DNA from: UBA8110 sp964597275
GTDB lineage: Bacteria; SAR324; NAC60-12
Assembly: GCA_964597275.1 (NCBI GenBank)
Contig: CAZQXS010000002.1
Coordinates: 1-64,000 of the forward strand
DNA: 64,000 nt
Reading direction: 5' to 3'
The notes below the pieces were generated by a model. The model was given only the letters and a program-made list of their open reading frames with translations. It was not told the DNA's origin and made no database searches. The translations under genes were made by a program, and so were the position numbers. This document shows positions 1-8,604 of the stretch, in pieces (position 1 is the first letter of the stretch; every line of letters begins with the position of its first letter).

Positions 1-2
1 CA

Positions 3-158
3 AGGCTCGTGTCCTTGGAAGACAAGGTGGATGGTTTGCGAAGCGAAATGACGGGCTTGCGGGGCGAAATGACGGGAATGCGTCAGGATGTGGACACGCG
101 GTTGTCCGAGCAGACCGACTTGCTCAAGATGATTGCGGAGAACACGAAGCGGAAGTAG
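3..158 (+). CDS. C-terminal fragment of a coiled-coil protein of unknown function
   Basis: An open frame enters from the left edge and runs 51 codons to a TAG stop; its 5' end lies outside the window. It is rich in Glu, Leu, Met and Arg with heptad-like spacing. It contains a near-exact seven-residue tandem repeat (SEMTGLR then GEMTGMR), encoded by a 21-nt duplication around 43-84. The tail is basic (ENTKRK). This is typical of short coiled-coil proteins in which a helix is built by heptad duplication, often with an N-terminal membrane anchor, but the anchor cannot be seen here. It converges on the SPOR-domain gene with a 16-base gap. No specific function can be assigned. Confidence 0.6.
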   Translation, partial: RLVSLEDKVDGLRSEMTGLRGEMTGMRQDVDTRLSEQTDLLKMIAENTKRK

Positions 159-174
159 CTCCGCCTCGGTGGCT

Positions 175-1236
175 TCAGAGCCGGGCGACGGAGGCTTCCG
201 ACAGAAACGGCGGGGTCTTTTCTTTCTTGAGGCGGCGCAGGATCGCTGTGGCTTCGCCCTCCTTCTCGTAAAACCCGATCCGGAGCCGATACTGCGGCTG
301 TCCCGATTCCGAGTCCATGCGTGCCGAAAGGTACGACGCATCCACCTTTCCGGCAAGCGCGGCCACGTCCTTGAGCGCCGCCGCCAAATCCGCATAGAGC
401 GGCAGCGTCAGCACCCACGGCTTGTTGAGCGGCTTGCGCAGGTCGAGCAGTTCCTTGGAAAGCTCCTGTGAACTCGGACGCACCGGCCAGAAACTTTCCG
501 GAAACAGCTTTTCTGCCCGGAAATGCTCCAGAATCTCCTGCCCTTGGGTGCGGGCCTCGTCTGGATTCTTGAAGAAGCCCACGCGCACCCGGAACCAGTG
601 GGTGCCCTTGTAGGCGTTTTCGGTGCGGTGCAGGTAGGCGTAGTGCCCTTCGCGTTGAAGCCGACGCATCAGTTCCACCGCCTTGGCGAACTCCCGTTCC
701 GGGAGCGAGACCATCTGCACGGCGTACTTGCCCCGATTCTTGCGTGAAAGGATGTCGCGCATAGCGTCCACCTCGGAGCGGAACTGCACCTTGAGCCGCT
801 CATCATGCTCGACCAGCAACCAATCCCGCGATGCCTCCACCCACTGTGTGGAGTCGAACTTGGTGCGGTTCTGCACCAGTACGGTGTGCCAACTGCCCTC
901 CGTCACCTCGGCGTCTTCCGAAGCCACCACGGACCAGTAGGGTTCCTCGCCAATCTCCACCAACCGCGATTTCAGCTCTGACGGAATTTCCACCAGCGGT
1001 TGGGCCTCGACCGCCGGAGCCTGCCCGTCTTGAGCCGCTTCGGCCACCGCCTCTTGCAACTCCTGCGACATCCCCTCGGAGTTGGGCGGGAGCAGGTGCA
1101 GGGACGCCACCACGTTGGGATGGTTCACCGTCTGCTGGAGCATCACCAAGTACCCCAAAACTCCGGCAATCAGAAAATTCAGCAGCCAGAGCGTGACCGG
1201 ACGCCAGATGGGCGGATGTGGGACCGTGGCACTCAT
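175..1236 (-). CDS. Membrane-anchored protein with two SPOR-like domains
   Basis: 353 aa. One transmembrane segment at about residues 14-33 is followed by a long linker, which predicts an inner-membrane protein with most of its mass in the periplasm. Residues ~169-240 (starting YAVQMVSL and including the WFRVRVGFF strand) match the SPOR fold, which binds denuded septal peptidoglycan in other proteins. A second, weaker SPOR-like unit lies at ~272-345 (WVLTLPLY ... YRLRIGFYEKEGEA). Duplicated SPOR units are less common than single ones. The gene is divergent from lysA, about 116 bases apart, and convergent with the coiled-coil fragment. A role in cell division or envelope maintenance is inferred from the domain only. 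The TGA stop sits at 175. Confidence 0.75.
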   Translation of the reverse strand: MSATVPHPPIWRPVTLWLLNFLIAGVLGYLVMLQQTVNHPNVVASLHLLPPNSEGMSQELQEAVAEAAQDGQAPAVEAQPLVEIPSELKSRLVEIGEEPYWSVVASEDAEVTEGSWHTVLVQNRTKFDSTQWVEASRDWLLVEHDERLKVQFRSEVDAMRDILSRKNRGKYAVQMVSLPEREFAKAVELMRRLQREGHYAYLHRTENAYKGTHWFRVRVGFFKNPDEARTQGQEILEHFRAEKLFPESFWPVRPSSQELSKELLDLRKPLNKPWVLTLPLYADLAAALKDVAALAGKVDASYLSARMDSESGQPQYRLRIGFYEKEGEATAILRRLKKEKTPPFLSEASVARL

Positions 1237-1352
1237 GTGCGGCTCAATCGTTGGCTGAGGTGACTATTCACTTGCGATCTTGAGTCGGGTTTCCTAACGT
1301 CAACTGCTTGCCCTCATTCAGAGGAGAACACAAACTTACGCAAAATTTCAGC

Positions 1353-2588
1353 ATGCAGGTGGTCAACAACAGGCTTTGTTTCGGCGGACTGGACGCCCCA
1401 ACCCTTGTGCAGGAGTTCGGCTCGCCGCTCTACGTTTACGAAGCCGAGGTGTTGCGGGAGCGGTTCCGGAGCTTTCAGGCCGCGTTTTCGCAAAACGTCC
1501 ACCTCCATTATGCTATGAAAGCAAATTCCAATCCAACGCTTCTGCGGCGGCTTCAGCAGGAGGGCGCGTGGATTGACGCGGTTTCTCCGCTGGAGGTGCG
1601 GCTGGCGCTGGACGCGGGATTTGCTCCAGAGCGCATCCTGTTCACCGGCAACAACTCGACTCCGGACGAGCTTGATTACTGCATCGCAAAAGGTGTGCCC
1701 GTCAACCTTGGTTCGCTGGAATCGTTGCGACGCTACGGCGAACGGCATCCGGGCACGGAAATCTCGGTGCGCGTGAACCCCGGCATGGGGGCGGGGCACC
1801 ATTCGCACTGCATCACCGGAGGCCCGGCCTCCAAGTTCGGCATCTACCATGACCGCGTGGGCACGGCGCTGGAAATCGCCTCGGAAAACCGTGTCCGCAT
1901 CATCGGGGTGCATTCCCACATCGGCACGGGCATCTTTGCGCCCGAACCGATGCTGGAGGCGATGGAACTGGTGTTGCAGACTTCCCAACAATTTCCAGAG
2001 CTGCGCTTCATTGATTTTGGCGGTGGCTACGGCATTCCCTACCGCCCCGACCAAACCCCGCTCGACCTCCCGGAGTTGGGCCGCCAGATGCAGGAGCGCT
2101 TTGCGGCGTTCTGCACGGAATATGGACGGGAGCTGACCATGAAGCTCGAACCCGGTCGCTTCATCATCGGCCCCGCAGGCACGCTGCTGGTCACAGTGAC
2201 GAACTTCACGGACACGCCCAAGTACTGCTTTGTCGGCGTGGATTCCGGGTTCAACCACCTCGTGCGTCCCACGATGTACGGCTCGTATCACCACGTTCGC
2301 AACGCCTCTCGCGTCGAGGGGCCGGAGCAGGAGGTCGTCATCGTCGGCAACATCTGCGAAAGCGGCGACGTCTTCACCCGCAGCGAGGAGGGCATGACGC
2401 GCAAAATTCCGGAGATCGCAGTGGGCGACTGCCTCGCGCTCTGCGATGCTGGAGCCTACGGCATGTCCATGAGTTCGCAGTACAACACCCGTCCGCGTCC
2501 TGCCGAAGTGCTGGTGGAACACGGACAGGCGCAGCTCATCCGCCGCCGCGAAACCTACGAGGATTTGATCGCCTCCTTCAATATCTGA
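1353..2588 (+). CDS. lysA: Diaminopimelate decarboxylase
   Basis: 411 aa from the chosen ATG; a PLP enzyme of the alanine-racemase-fold group that decarboxylates meso-diaminopimelate to L-lysine, the last step of lysine synthesis. The PLP lysine is K56 in HYAMKANSN. The glycine-rich phosphate-binding loop FGGGYGIPY and the second-subunit active-site motif CESGD are both present. An upstream in-frame TTG at 1308 would add 15 residues. An AGGAGA sequence at ~1321 lies too far from the ATG to be its ribosome site, so the start is uncertain; the ATG gives the usual family length. The gene is followed two bases later by pyk, so the two are probably co-transcribed. Confidence 0.9.
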   Translation: MQVVNNRLCFGGLDAPTLVQEFGSPLYVYEAEVLRERFRSFQAAFSQNVHLHYAMKANSNPTLLRRLQQEGAWIDAVSPLEVRLALDAGFAPERILFTGNNSTPDELDYCIAKGVPVNLGSLESLRRYGERHPGTEISVRVNPGMGAGHHSHCITGGPASKFGIYHDRVGTALEIASENRVRIIGVHSHIGTGIFAPEPMLEAMELVLQTSQQFPELRFIDFGGGYGIPYRPDQTPLDLPELGRQMQERFAAFCTEYGRELTMKLEPGRFIIGPAGTLLVTVTNFTDTPKYCFVGVDSGFNHLVRPTMYGSYHHVRNASRVEGPEQEVVIVGNICESGDVFTRSEEGMTRKIPEIAVGDCLALCDAGAYGMSMSSQYNTRPRPAEVLVEHGQAQLIRRRETYEDLIASFNI

Positions 2589-2590
2589 CC

Positions 2591-3994
2591 ATGATCCGCA
2601 CCAAAATCATCTGCACCATCGGTCCGGTTTCCGAGTCCTACGACATGCTCAAGAGCATGTCAGGCGCAGGCATGAACGTCGCCCGACTCAACATGTCCCA
2701 CGGCGACCACGCCTGGCACCAGAAGGTCATCCGGCACATCAAGACGCTCAACCGCCAAATCCCCACGCCCATTGCGATTTTGCTCGACACGCAGGGTCCG
2801 GAAATCCGCACCGGCTCGATCTCGGAAGACCTCGACCTTAAGCAGGGCGAGTTCATCACCATCAACGTGCGGGGCGAGAGCGATGTCGAAACCACCTCGA
2901 TCCATGTGGATTACGACGACCTCATCCGCACCGTGAACCCCGGCGACAAGATCACGGTGGACAACGGCCTCATCAACCTGGAGGTGCTGGAGAAGCACGA
3001 CCGCGAGATGCGCTGTCAGGTGCTGGACGGCGGGGTGCTGAAGAGCAAGCGGCACGTCAACCTGCCCGGAGTGCGCATCAACCTGCCCGCGATCACGCAG
3101 AAGGATCGGCGCGACATCCTCTTTGGGCTGGAGAACGATGTGGACTTCATCGCCCTTTCCTTTGTGCGCGAGGCCAACGACATCCGGCAGCTCAGGGAAC
3201 TGATGGACAAGAAGGTCGGCAAGATCAAGATCGTCGCCAAGATCGAGGATCAGGAAGGAGTGGCCAACTTGGAGCAGATCATCGAGGAATCCGATGGCGT
3301 GATGGTGGCGCGGGGCGACCTTGGCGTGGAAATCCCGGTCCACACCGTGCCGTCCGTGCAGCGAGAAATCGTGCGCAAGTGCGCCGAGCGCGGACGCCGC
3401 GTGATCGTCGCCACCCACCTGCTCGAATCCATGATCAGCAACCCCATCCCCACCCGCGCCGAGGTCACGGACGTGGCCAACGCCGTCTATGAGGAAGCCG
3501 ATGCGGTGATGCTTTCCGGAGAAACCACGGTGGGCAAGTACCCGCTGCGCTGCATTGACCAACTCGTCAACATCGCCCGCACGATTGAGCAAAAACCCGG
3601 ACTTCGCTTCGTCGAAAACCTGCGCTCCGATTCCGACAAGCAATCGCTCTCGAACGCCGCAGTCGCTCTGGCGGAATCGCTGGGAGTGCGCGGCCTTGTC
3701 GTGATCACTCGGCGCGGCGTGATGGCCGAGTACGTCAGCAACTGCCGTCCCACGAACAGCCTCATCTACGCCTTCACCAACGTCAGCCAAGCCCGCCGCA
3801 CGATGATGCTCTGTCGGGGCTTGCGCTCCTATCGCATCAACTTCAGCGAGGATCCGGAAAAAACCCTGCAAACCGCCTTCATCGCGCTCAAGGAACGCGA
3901 GGGCTTCCAGTCCGGGGAAAAGGTCGTGGTGATCTCCGACGTGCTGGCCGGCTCCGGCAAGATTGACGCGATCCAGATCCGCCAGCTTCCCTGA
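2591..3994 (+). CDS. pyk: Pyruvate kinase
   Basis: 467 aa, normal length for a bacterial pyruvate kinase. It converts phosphoenolpyruvate and ADP to pyruvate and ATP in the cytoplasm. Visible signatures are the N-terminal RTKIICTIGP strand, NMSHGDH, the LDTQGPEIRTG loop, the metal- and PEP-binding segment AKIEDQEG followed by ARGDLGVEIP, and the GETTVGKYP potassium/active-site region. The C-terminal allosteric domain is present. It starts two bases after lysA and its TGA is followed one base later by the cobQ ATG, so lysA-pyk-cobQ look like one transcript, which is an unusual functional mix. Confidence 0.95.
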   Translation: MIRTKIICTIGPVSESYDMLKSMSGAGMNVARLNMSHGDHAWHQKVIRHIKTLNRQIPTPIAILLDTQGPEIRTGSISEDLDLKQGEFITINVRGESDVETTSIHVDYDDLIRTVNPGDKITVDNGLINLEVLEKHDREMRCQVLDGGVLKSKRHVNLPGVRINLPAITQKDRRDILFGLENDVDFIALSFVREANDIRQLRELMDKKVGKIKIVAKIEDQEGVANLEQIIEESDGVMVARGDLGVEIPVHTVPSVQREIVRKCAERGRRVIVATHLLESMISNPIPTRAEVTDVANAVYEEADAVMLSGETTVGKYPLRCIDQLVNIARTIEQKPGLRFVENLRSDSDKQSLSNAAVALAESLGVRGLVVITRRGVMAEYVSNCRPTNSLIYAFTNVSQARRTMMLCRGLRSYRINFSEDPEKTLQTAFIALKEREGFQSGEKVVVISDVLAGSGKIDAIQIRQLP

Positions 3995-3995
3995 G

Positions 3996-5462
3996 ATGCC
4001 CCAAGTCGTGATGCTTCAGGGCACTGGCTCTGGAGTCGGGAAAAGCCTGCTCGCCGCCGGACTTTGCCGCTGGCTGGCGAACCGGGACTTCCGAGTGCTG
4101 CCCTTCAAGGCGCAGAACATGGCACTCAACTCCGGGGTCACGCCCGACGGCAAGGAAATCGGACGGGCGCAGGTGCTGCAAGCCGAGGCGTGCCGCGTAG
4201 CGCCGGACGTGCGCATGAACCCCGTGCTGCTCAAACCACAGGGGCCGGGCGTGTCGCAGTTGGTGCGCATGGGCGAAGCCATCCGGGTGTGTTCTGCACG
4301 GGAATACTACACGCTCGCCGAAGAGAATTTCCGGGTGGTGCAAAAGGCGTTTGCCTCGCTGAAAACGGAGGCGGACTGGCTCATCCTCGAAGGCGCGGGC
4401 AGTCCGGCGGAGATCAACCTGCAAGCCACCGACATCGTCAACATGCGCATGGCGGAACACGCGCAAGCCCGCGTGATCGTCGTGGGCGACATTGACCGGG
4501 GTGGTGTGTTCGCGTGGCTCAAGGGCACCTACGACCTCGTGCAGGACCGTCACCGCCCGCTCATTCAGGGCTTCCTCATCAATAAGTTCCGGGGAGACGT
4601 TTCCCTGCTCCAGCCCGGAATCCAGCAGTTTGGCGAACACGTCCCGGTTCCCGTGTTGGGCGTGATCCCGTGGCGCGAGTTTGCGCTGGAGGACGAGGAT
4701 TCGCAGAATTTGCGTTCGCATCTCGTTCCGGGCGCACGTTTGGAAATCGCGGTGGTCCGCACCCCGTACCTCTCCAACTTCACCGACTTCGATCCACTCA
4801 AGCAGATTCCCGGCGTTTCCGTGCGTTTCACGCGCAATCCGGACGACCTCGCCTCGGCGCGCCTCATCCTCCTGCCCGGCAGCAAGAACACCGTGCACGA
4901 TCTGCGCTTCCTCCACGAATCGGGACTTTCCGACGAACTGCGAAGATTGCACGGGCGCACTTGGATCGCCGGAGTTTGCGGTGGCTACCAGATGCTCGGC
5001 ACCGCAGTGGACGATCCCGACGGCATCGAAGACGGCGGTTCTCTTCCCGGACTCGGCCTCCTCAACTTGCAAACCCGCATGGCTCCCGAAAAAACGTTGG
5101 TGCGGCGCGAATACTCCGGGACGGGTTGGCTCAATGGTCTCCGCTGGCCGGCCTACGAAATCCACCACGGACGCACCGAGTTCACTGCTTCTGCAAGCCC
5201 CTCCGCCGCACCTTTTGTCGCAGATGCCCCGGACCTTGGCGTGATTGACTTCAAGAACCGCGTTCTGGGCACCTACCTCCACGGCTTTTTCGATACTCCG
5301 GAAATCGTCCGGCAAGTGCTGTCGCTGCTCACGCCGGAATCCTTCGAGCTACCTCCCGCCTTCCACGACCTCAAGGAGCGCGAACTGGACGAACTCGCCG
5401 AGTTCCTTGACGAACACTGTGACGTGCCCCGCCTGCTCGGCATGAGTGCCTCTGGAGGGTGA
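3996..5462 (+). CDS. cobQ: Cobyric acid synthase (adenosylcobyrate amidotransferase)
   Basis: 488 aa from ATG 3996, which gives the canonical N-terminus with the P-loop-like GTGSGVGKS at residues 9-17. An upstream in-frame start would lie inside pyk and is rejected. The enzyme amidates peripheral carboxylates of adenosylcobyrinate a,c-diamide using glutamine and ATP. The N-terminal dethiobiotin-synthetase-like domain is followed by a class I glutamine amidotransferase domain with the nucleophile C328 in GVCGGYQMLG and a later histidine region (YEIHHGRTEF). No other cobalamin-synthesis gene is in the window. The presence of cobQ does imply the cell makes or salvages corrinoids, which could serve the two MttB-family methyltransferases. 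Confidence 0.92.
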   Translation: MPQVVMLQGTGSGVGKSLLAAGLCRWLANRDFRVLPFKAQNMALNSGVTPDGKEIGRAQVLQAEACRVAPDVRMNPVLLKPQGPGVSQLVRMGEAIRVCSAREYYTLAEENFRVVQKAFASLKTEADWLILEGAGSPAEINLQATDIVNMRMAEHAQARVIVVGDIDRGGVFAWLKGTYDLVQDRHRPLIQGFLINKFRGDVSLLQPGIQQFGEHVPVPVLGVIPWREFALEDEDSQNLRSHLVPGARLEIAVVRTPYLSNFTDFDPLKQIPGVSVRFTRNPDDLASARLILLPGSKNTVHDLRFLHESGLSDELRRLHGRTWIAGVCGGYQMLGTAVDDPDGIEDGGSLPGLGLLNLQTRMAPEKTLVRREYSGTGWLNGLRWPAYEIHHGRTEFTASASPSAAPFVADAPDLGVIDFKNRVLGTYLHGFFDTPEIVRQVLSLLTPESFELPPAFHDLKERELDELAEFLDEHCDVPRLLGMSASGG

Positions 5463-5463
5463 G

Positions 5464-5781
5464 GTGGACCGCGCCACCTTTCACATGATCCTGCATTTCG
5501 CGGTGCCGCTCGCTTTTGCGCTCGGAGGCTTCCGGGAACGCTGGCGCACGGCGTTTCTGGTGATAATGGCCACGATGGCGGTGGACCTCGATCACTTGCT
5601 CGCCGATCCGCTCTACGATCCCTTCCGCTGCAGCATCAACTTCCATCCGCTGCACTCCGACCCCGCCATCGGAGTCTATGCCTTGCTCCTCGTGTTCCCG
5701 CTCACGCGCCTGCCCGCCCTCGGATTGCTCATCCACATGTCCCTCGACGGACTCGACTGCATCTGGATGGGCTTGGGGTGA
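5464..5781 (+). CDS. Small integral membrane protein, DUF6122-like
   Basis: 105 aa from a GTG at 5464, with GGAGGG five bases upstream; ATG 5485 (MILHFAVPLAF) is the alternative start. It has three or four hydrophobic segments and the strongly patterned core VDLDHLLADP, CSINFHPLHS and LLIHMSLDGLDCIWM. Conserved Asp/His residues sit at membrane boundaries and resemble a metal-binding, hydrolase-like membrane domain. The pattern matches my recollection of the DUF6122 family, whose function is unknown. It starts one base after the cobQ TGA ends, so it is probably co-translated with cobQ. Confidence 0.65.
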   Translation: MDRATFHMILHFAVPLAFALGGFRERWRTAFLVIMATMAVDLDHLLADPLYDPFRCSINFHPLHSDPAIGVYALLLVFPLTRLPALGLLIHMSLDGLDCIWMGLG

Positions 5782-5909
5782 GTCGGGTTTTCGCTCGATT
5801 ATTGCATTCGCTTTGTGTTCAACTGAACAAAAGCACTCAACAGTGCTTCGTCCTGTGTTCACTGGAACTTCTGCGTTGTGCGGGAGCCACTTTTTTCAGA
5901 GAGGTTGCC

Positions 5910-6971
5910 ATGCTTGCAAACGACGAGATTTCCTCCGGAGAATCCGAAGGCGCGTTCAACGAGTTCATCGAGGAGCAGCTCGAACACCTCGTGGACAACA
6001 TCATCAGCGAGGGCGAAATCTCCGGGGCCGGAGAGCGCGGCAGCGAGGTCATCGTTGAGATTGATGACATTGTCGCCCCCACCTTCTCCTACGGCGACGA
6101 TGGCGAGGAGGGCGGTTCCGGAGGGCAGGGGCCGGGACGCGACGGCGGCAAGCTGCGCTTCAGCGTCCCCTTCGACTTCCTCATGGAGCGCATCGCCCGC
6201 ACCCTCAAGCTCCCCAACCTCAAAAAGGAGGGCAAGGGGCGCATCAAGGAAATCTCCCACGAGTTCAAGACCTTCGCCCCCGTCGGCTCCGTGCTGGACA
6301 AGAAGCGCACCTTCAAGCGGGTGCTGCGCACCAGCATCGGCATGGAACTCTACGCCCCGGAACAAAACCGCTACGACCTCCAGTTCCGGCGACGCGACAA
6401 ACGCTACAAGGTGCCGGAGCGCGTGGAGCGTCCCAAGTTCAAGGCCGTCGTCTTCTACATGGGCGACATCTCCTACTCCACCTACGGCGAACGCCTGCGC
6501 TTGGAAAAGCGGCTGGTTGGTTTCATCCAGAACTGGATTGATTTCAACTACGGAGCCAAGAGCGTCGAACACCGCTTCTTTGTCCACGATGCCGAAGCCT
6601 ATGAAGTGGAAGAGGAAAACTTCTACCGCGTCGGCAACGCCGGAGGCACCCTCGCCTCGCCGGTCTATCGGCTCGTTCACCAAATCGCCACCAACGAGTA
6701 CGACCCCGGAACCACCAACTTCTACGCCTTCTACTTCGGCGACGGCGAGCTGTTTGACGAGGACGCCAAGGAAATCGTCGGGTTGCTCGAAGAGCAGATG
6801 CGCCCGATCTTCAACCGCATCGGCATCGTCGAGGTCCAGCCCGGACGCCTGAGCCTGCTCAACCGCCAAGTCGCCACGCAGTTCCACCGCGATGCCGTGA
6901 TCCGGCTGGGCGAGTTGAATGACCGCCTCGAAACCATCGAGGTGATCAAGACCCTCTTCACGGAGCGCTGA
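5910..6971 (+). CDS. yeaH: YeaH/YhbH family protein (DUF444)
   Basis: 353 aa from ATG 5910, preceded by AGAGAGG. The body matches the DUF444 (YeaH/YhbH) family: GRIKEISHEFKTF, the VVFYMGDISYS segment resembling a von Willebrand A-type metal site, and EHRFFVHDAEAYEVEEENFY. The N-terminus is acidic (~1-100, including a GGSGGQGPGRDGG linker) and shorter than in E. coli-type proteins. Family members are co-expressed with PrkA and SpoVR during starvation and nitrogen stress; their biochemical role is not settled. The gene opens a three-gene operon and ends one base before the SpoVR start codon. Confidence 0.85.
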   Translation: MLANDEISSGESEGAFNEFIEEQLEHLVDNIISEGEISGAGERGSEVIVEIDDIVAPTFSYGDDGEEGGSGGQGPGRDGGKLRFSVPFDFLMERIARTLKLPNLKKEGKGRIKEISHEFKTFAPVGSVLDKKRTFKRVLRTSIGMELYAPEQNRYDLQFRRRDKRYKVPERVERPKFKAVVFYMGDISYSTYGERLRLEKRLVGFIQNWIDFNYGAKSVEHRFFVHDAEAYEVEEENFYRVGNAGGTLASPVYRLVHQIATNEYDPGTTNFYAFYFGDGELFDEDAKEIVGLLEEQMRPIFNRIGIVEVQPGRLSLLNRQVATQFHRDAVIRLGELNDRLETIEVIKTLFTER

Positions 6972-6972
6972 G

Positions 6973-8595
6973 ATGCGCAGCATTCGCACCGACTCCGCCC
7001 TTCACGCACTGGAACAGCGGGTGGTCCATCACGCCAGTGAGTTTGGCCGCACGCTTCCGGAGATGCGCTTTTTCATCCTCGACAGCATGGAGTTCATGTC
7101 ACTGCTGGAAAAGGGGGTGTACCCGACCAGCCCGGTCAACATCTGGGAGGGCAAGCGCATGGTCAGCCGCAAGCATCGCGTGGAGACGGGACAGGAGTCC
7201 GCGATTTACTACGAGGTGGTGCAGACGGGCAATCCCTCCTACGCCTACCTCAACCACACCAACTCGCCAATGATGCAGGCCTCCGTGATGGCGCATGTCG
7301 TGGGGCACTGCGAGTTTTCGGAACTGAACGTGCTTCAGGATTCCACGCAGGACCGCACCGAGTTTGTGATGCACCTGTCCAAAAAGGTGGACCTTGCGCG
7401 CCAGCAAATGGGCGAGGTGCATTACTCGCAGTACTGGAACGCCTGCGAGTCGCTGCTGCCCCTGATCGCTCCGCACTCGCAGTTCAACCTCGCCCGCTCC
7501 ATCGAGACCGACTCGCCCGCGCTCCAGCAGGAAACCGACACCGCCGTTTCCGAATCCCGTGCAATTCCGCCGTTCACGCCAATCTCCGAAACGCTGGACA
7601 GCCTGCTGCACCCCACCAACCCGGAAGAAGCGTGGCAGCAGGAGTTGCAGACGAAGCTGCGGCAGGAAACCATCAGCCGCAAGGGCTACAAGCTGCGGGC
7701 ACCCTGTCAGGACATCTTCGGCTTCCTTCGCGCTCATGCGCCCACCAGCACGGCTGAACGCACCCTGCTGGACTACCTCTACACGGTTCACTCCACCCAC
7801 GATTTCATCCTCCGCACCCAGATCATGAACGAGGGCTGGGCGATGTATTGGGAGAAGAAGATCATGCTGGAACTCTTCAAGGAGCGGGCGGTGACGGGTA
7901 TCATTGACTACGCCCGCGTCTTCTCCGGAGTCTGCTTCCCCCGACCCTACTTCGCCCGCAATCCCTACCACCTCGGCTTCCACCTCTGGAATCATGTGGA
8001 GGAACTGTTTCAGGACGGCAAGGTTTCGCTGGAATACGTCGAGGAAACCGACCAACACGCCAAGGAGACCTGGAAGCGTGAGCCGCGCAAAAACCCGGTG
8101 CGGCACATGGAAGACCTCATCCGCAGCACCACGGATTACGAGTTCCTGCGGCGCTTCCTGACCCCGGAACTCGCGCATGAATTGCACCTCAACCGCCTTC
8201 ACAAATCCGAGGCCCAACGGCTGCGGATTCCCCCGGACAGCATCGTCAAAGACGAAGGACCGTGGGTGTGGATGGACCCGGAGCCGATCAAGGAGGAGAT
8301 GCTCAACTTCTTCACCCACTTCGCCCGGCCCCGCGTGTACATCATTGACACCGACTTTCAGGATGGCGGCCTGCTGCTCTACCACCGCGACGACGGGCGG
8401 CGGCTCCGCAAGGACTGGATCAAGCCGACCCTCAAGAACCTCAACATGCTCTGGAAAGGTCCGGTGTACCTGATCTCCCGGAACTGGCTCTACTCGTTCT
8501 CCGCCAACCTTTTCAAGGAAACCGTGGTCACGGAACTGCGCTTCGAGAAAATCCTGGAGCGTGTTCAAAACTCGGAGAAGCCGTTCAAGATGTAA
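6973..8595 (+). CDS. SpoVR family protein
   Basis: 540 aa, close to the usual SpoVR/YcgB length. Recognisable segments are the N-terminal MRFFILDSMEFMSLLEKGVYPTSP region (split here across ~25-50), NEGWAMYWEKKIM, YHLGFHLWNHVEE, and the C-terminal YIIDTDFQDGGLLLYH and YLISRNW. SpoVR was named for spore cortex formation in Bacillus, but homologues are widespread in non-spore-formers and travel with yeaG/yeaH. It lies between DUF444 and PrkA with spacings of 1 and 9 bases, so the three proteins are almost certainly made together and probably act together. The mechanism is unknown. Confidence 0.88.
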   Translation: MRSIRTDSALHALEQRVVHHASEFGRTLPEMRFFILDSMEFMSLLEKGVYPTSPVNIWEGKRMVSRKHRVETGQESAIYYEVVQTGNPSYAYLNHTNSPMMQASVMAHVVGHCEFSELNVLQDSTQDRTEFVMHLSKKVDLARQQMGEVHYSQYWNACESLLPLIAPHSQFNLARSIETDSPALQQETDTAVSESRAIPPFTPISETLDSLLHPTNPEEAWQQELQTKLRQETISRKGYKLRAPCQDIFGFLRAHAPTSTAERTLLDYLYTVHSTHDFILRTQIMNEGWAMYWEKKIMLELFKERAVTGIIDYARVFSGVCFPRPYFARNPYHLGFHLWNHVEELFQDGKVSLEYVEETDQHAKETWKREPRKNPVRHMEDLIRSTTDYEFLRRFLTPELAHELHLNRLHKSEAQRLRIPPDSIVKDEGPWVWMDPEPIKEEMLNFFTHFARPRVYIIDTDFQDGGLLLYHRDDGRRLRKDWIKPTLKNLNMLWKGPVYLISRNWLYSFSANLFKETVVTELRFEKILERVQNSEKPFKM

Positions 8596-8604
8596 GGAGG
8601 CCTC

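Noticed and set aside
1308..1352. TTG start for lysA giving 15 more residues
   Set aside because: The extra residues precede the conserved domain and the nearby AGGAGA is downstream of that TTG, so it cannot serve it.
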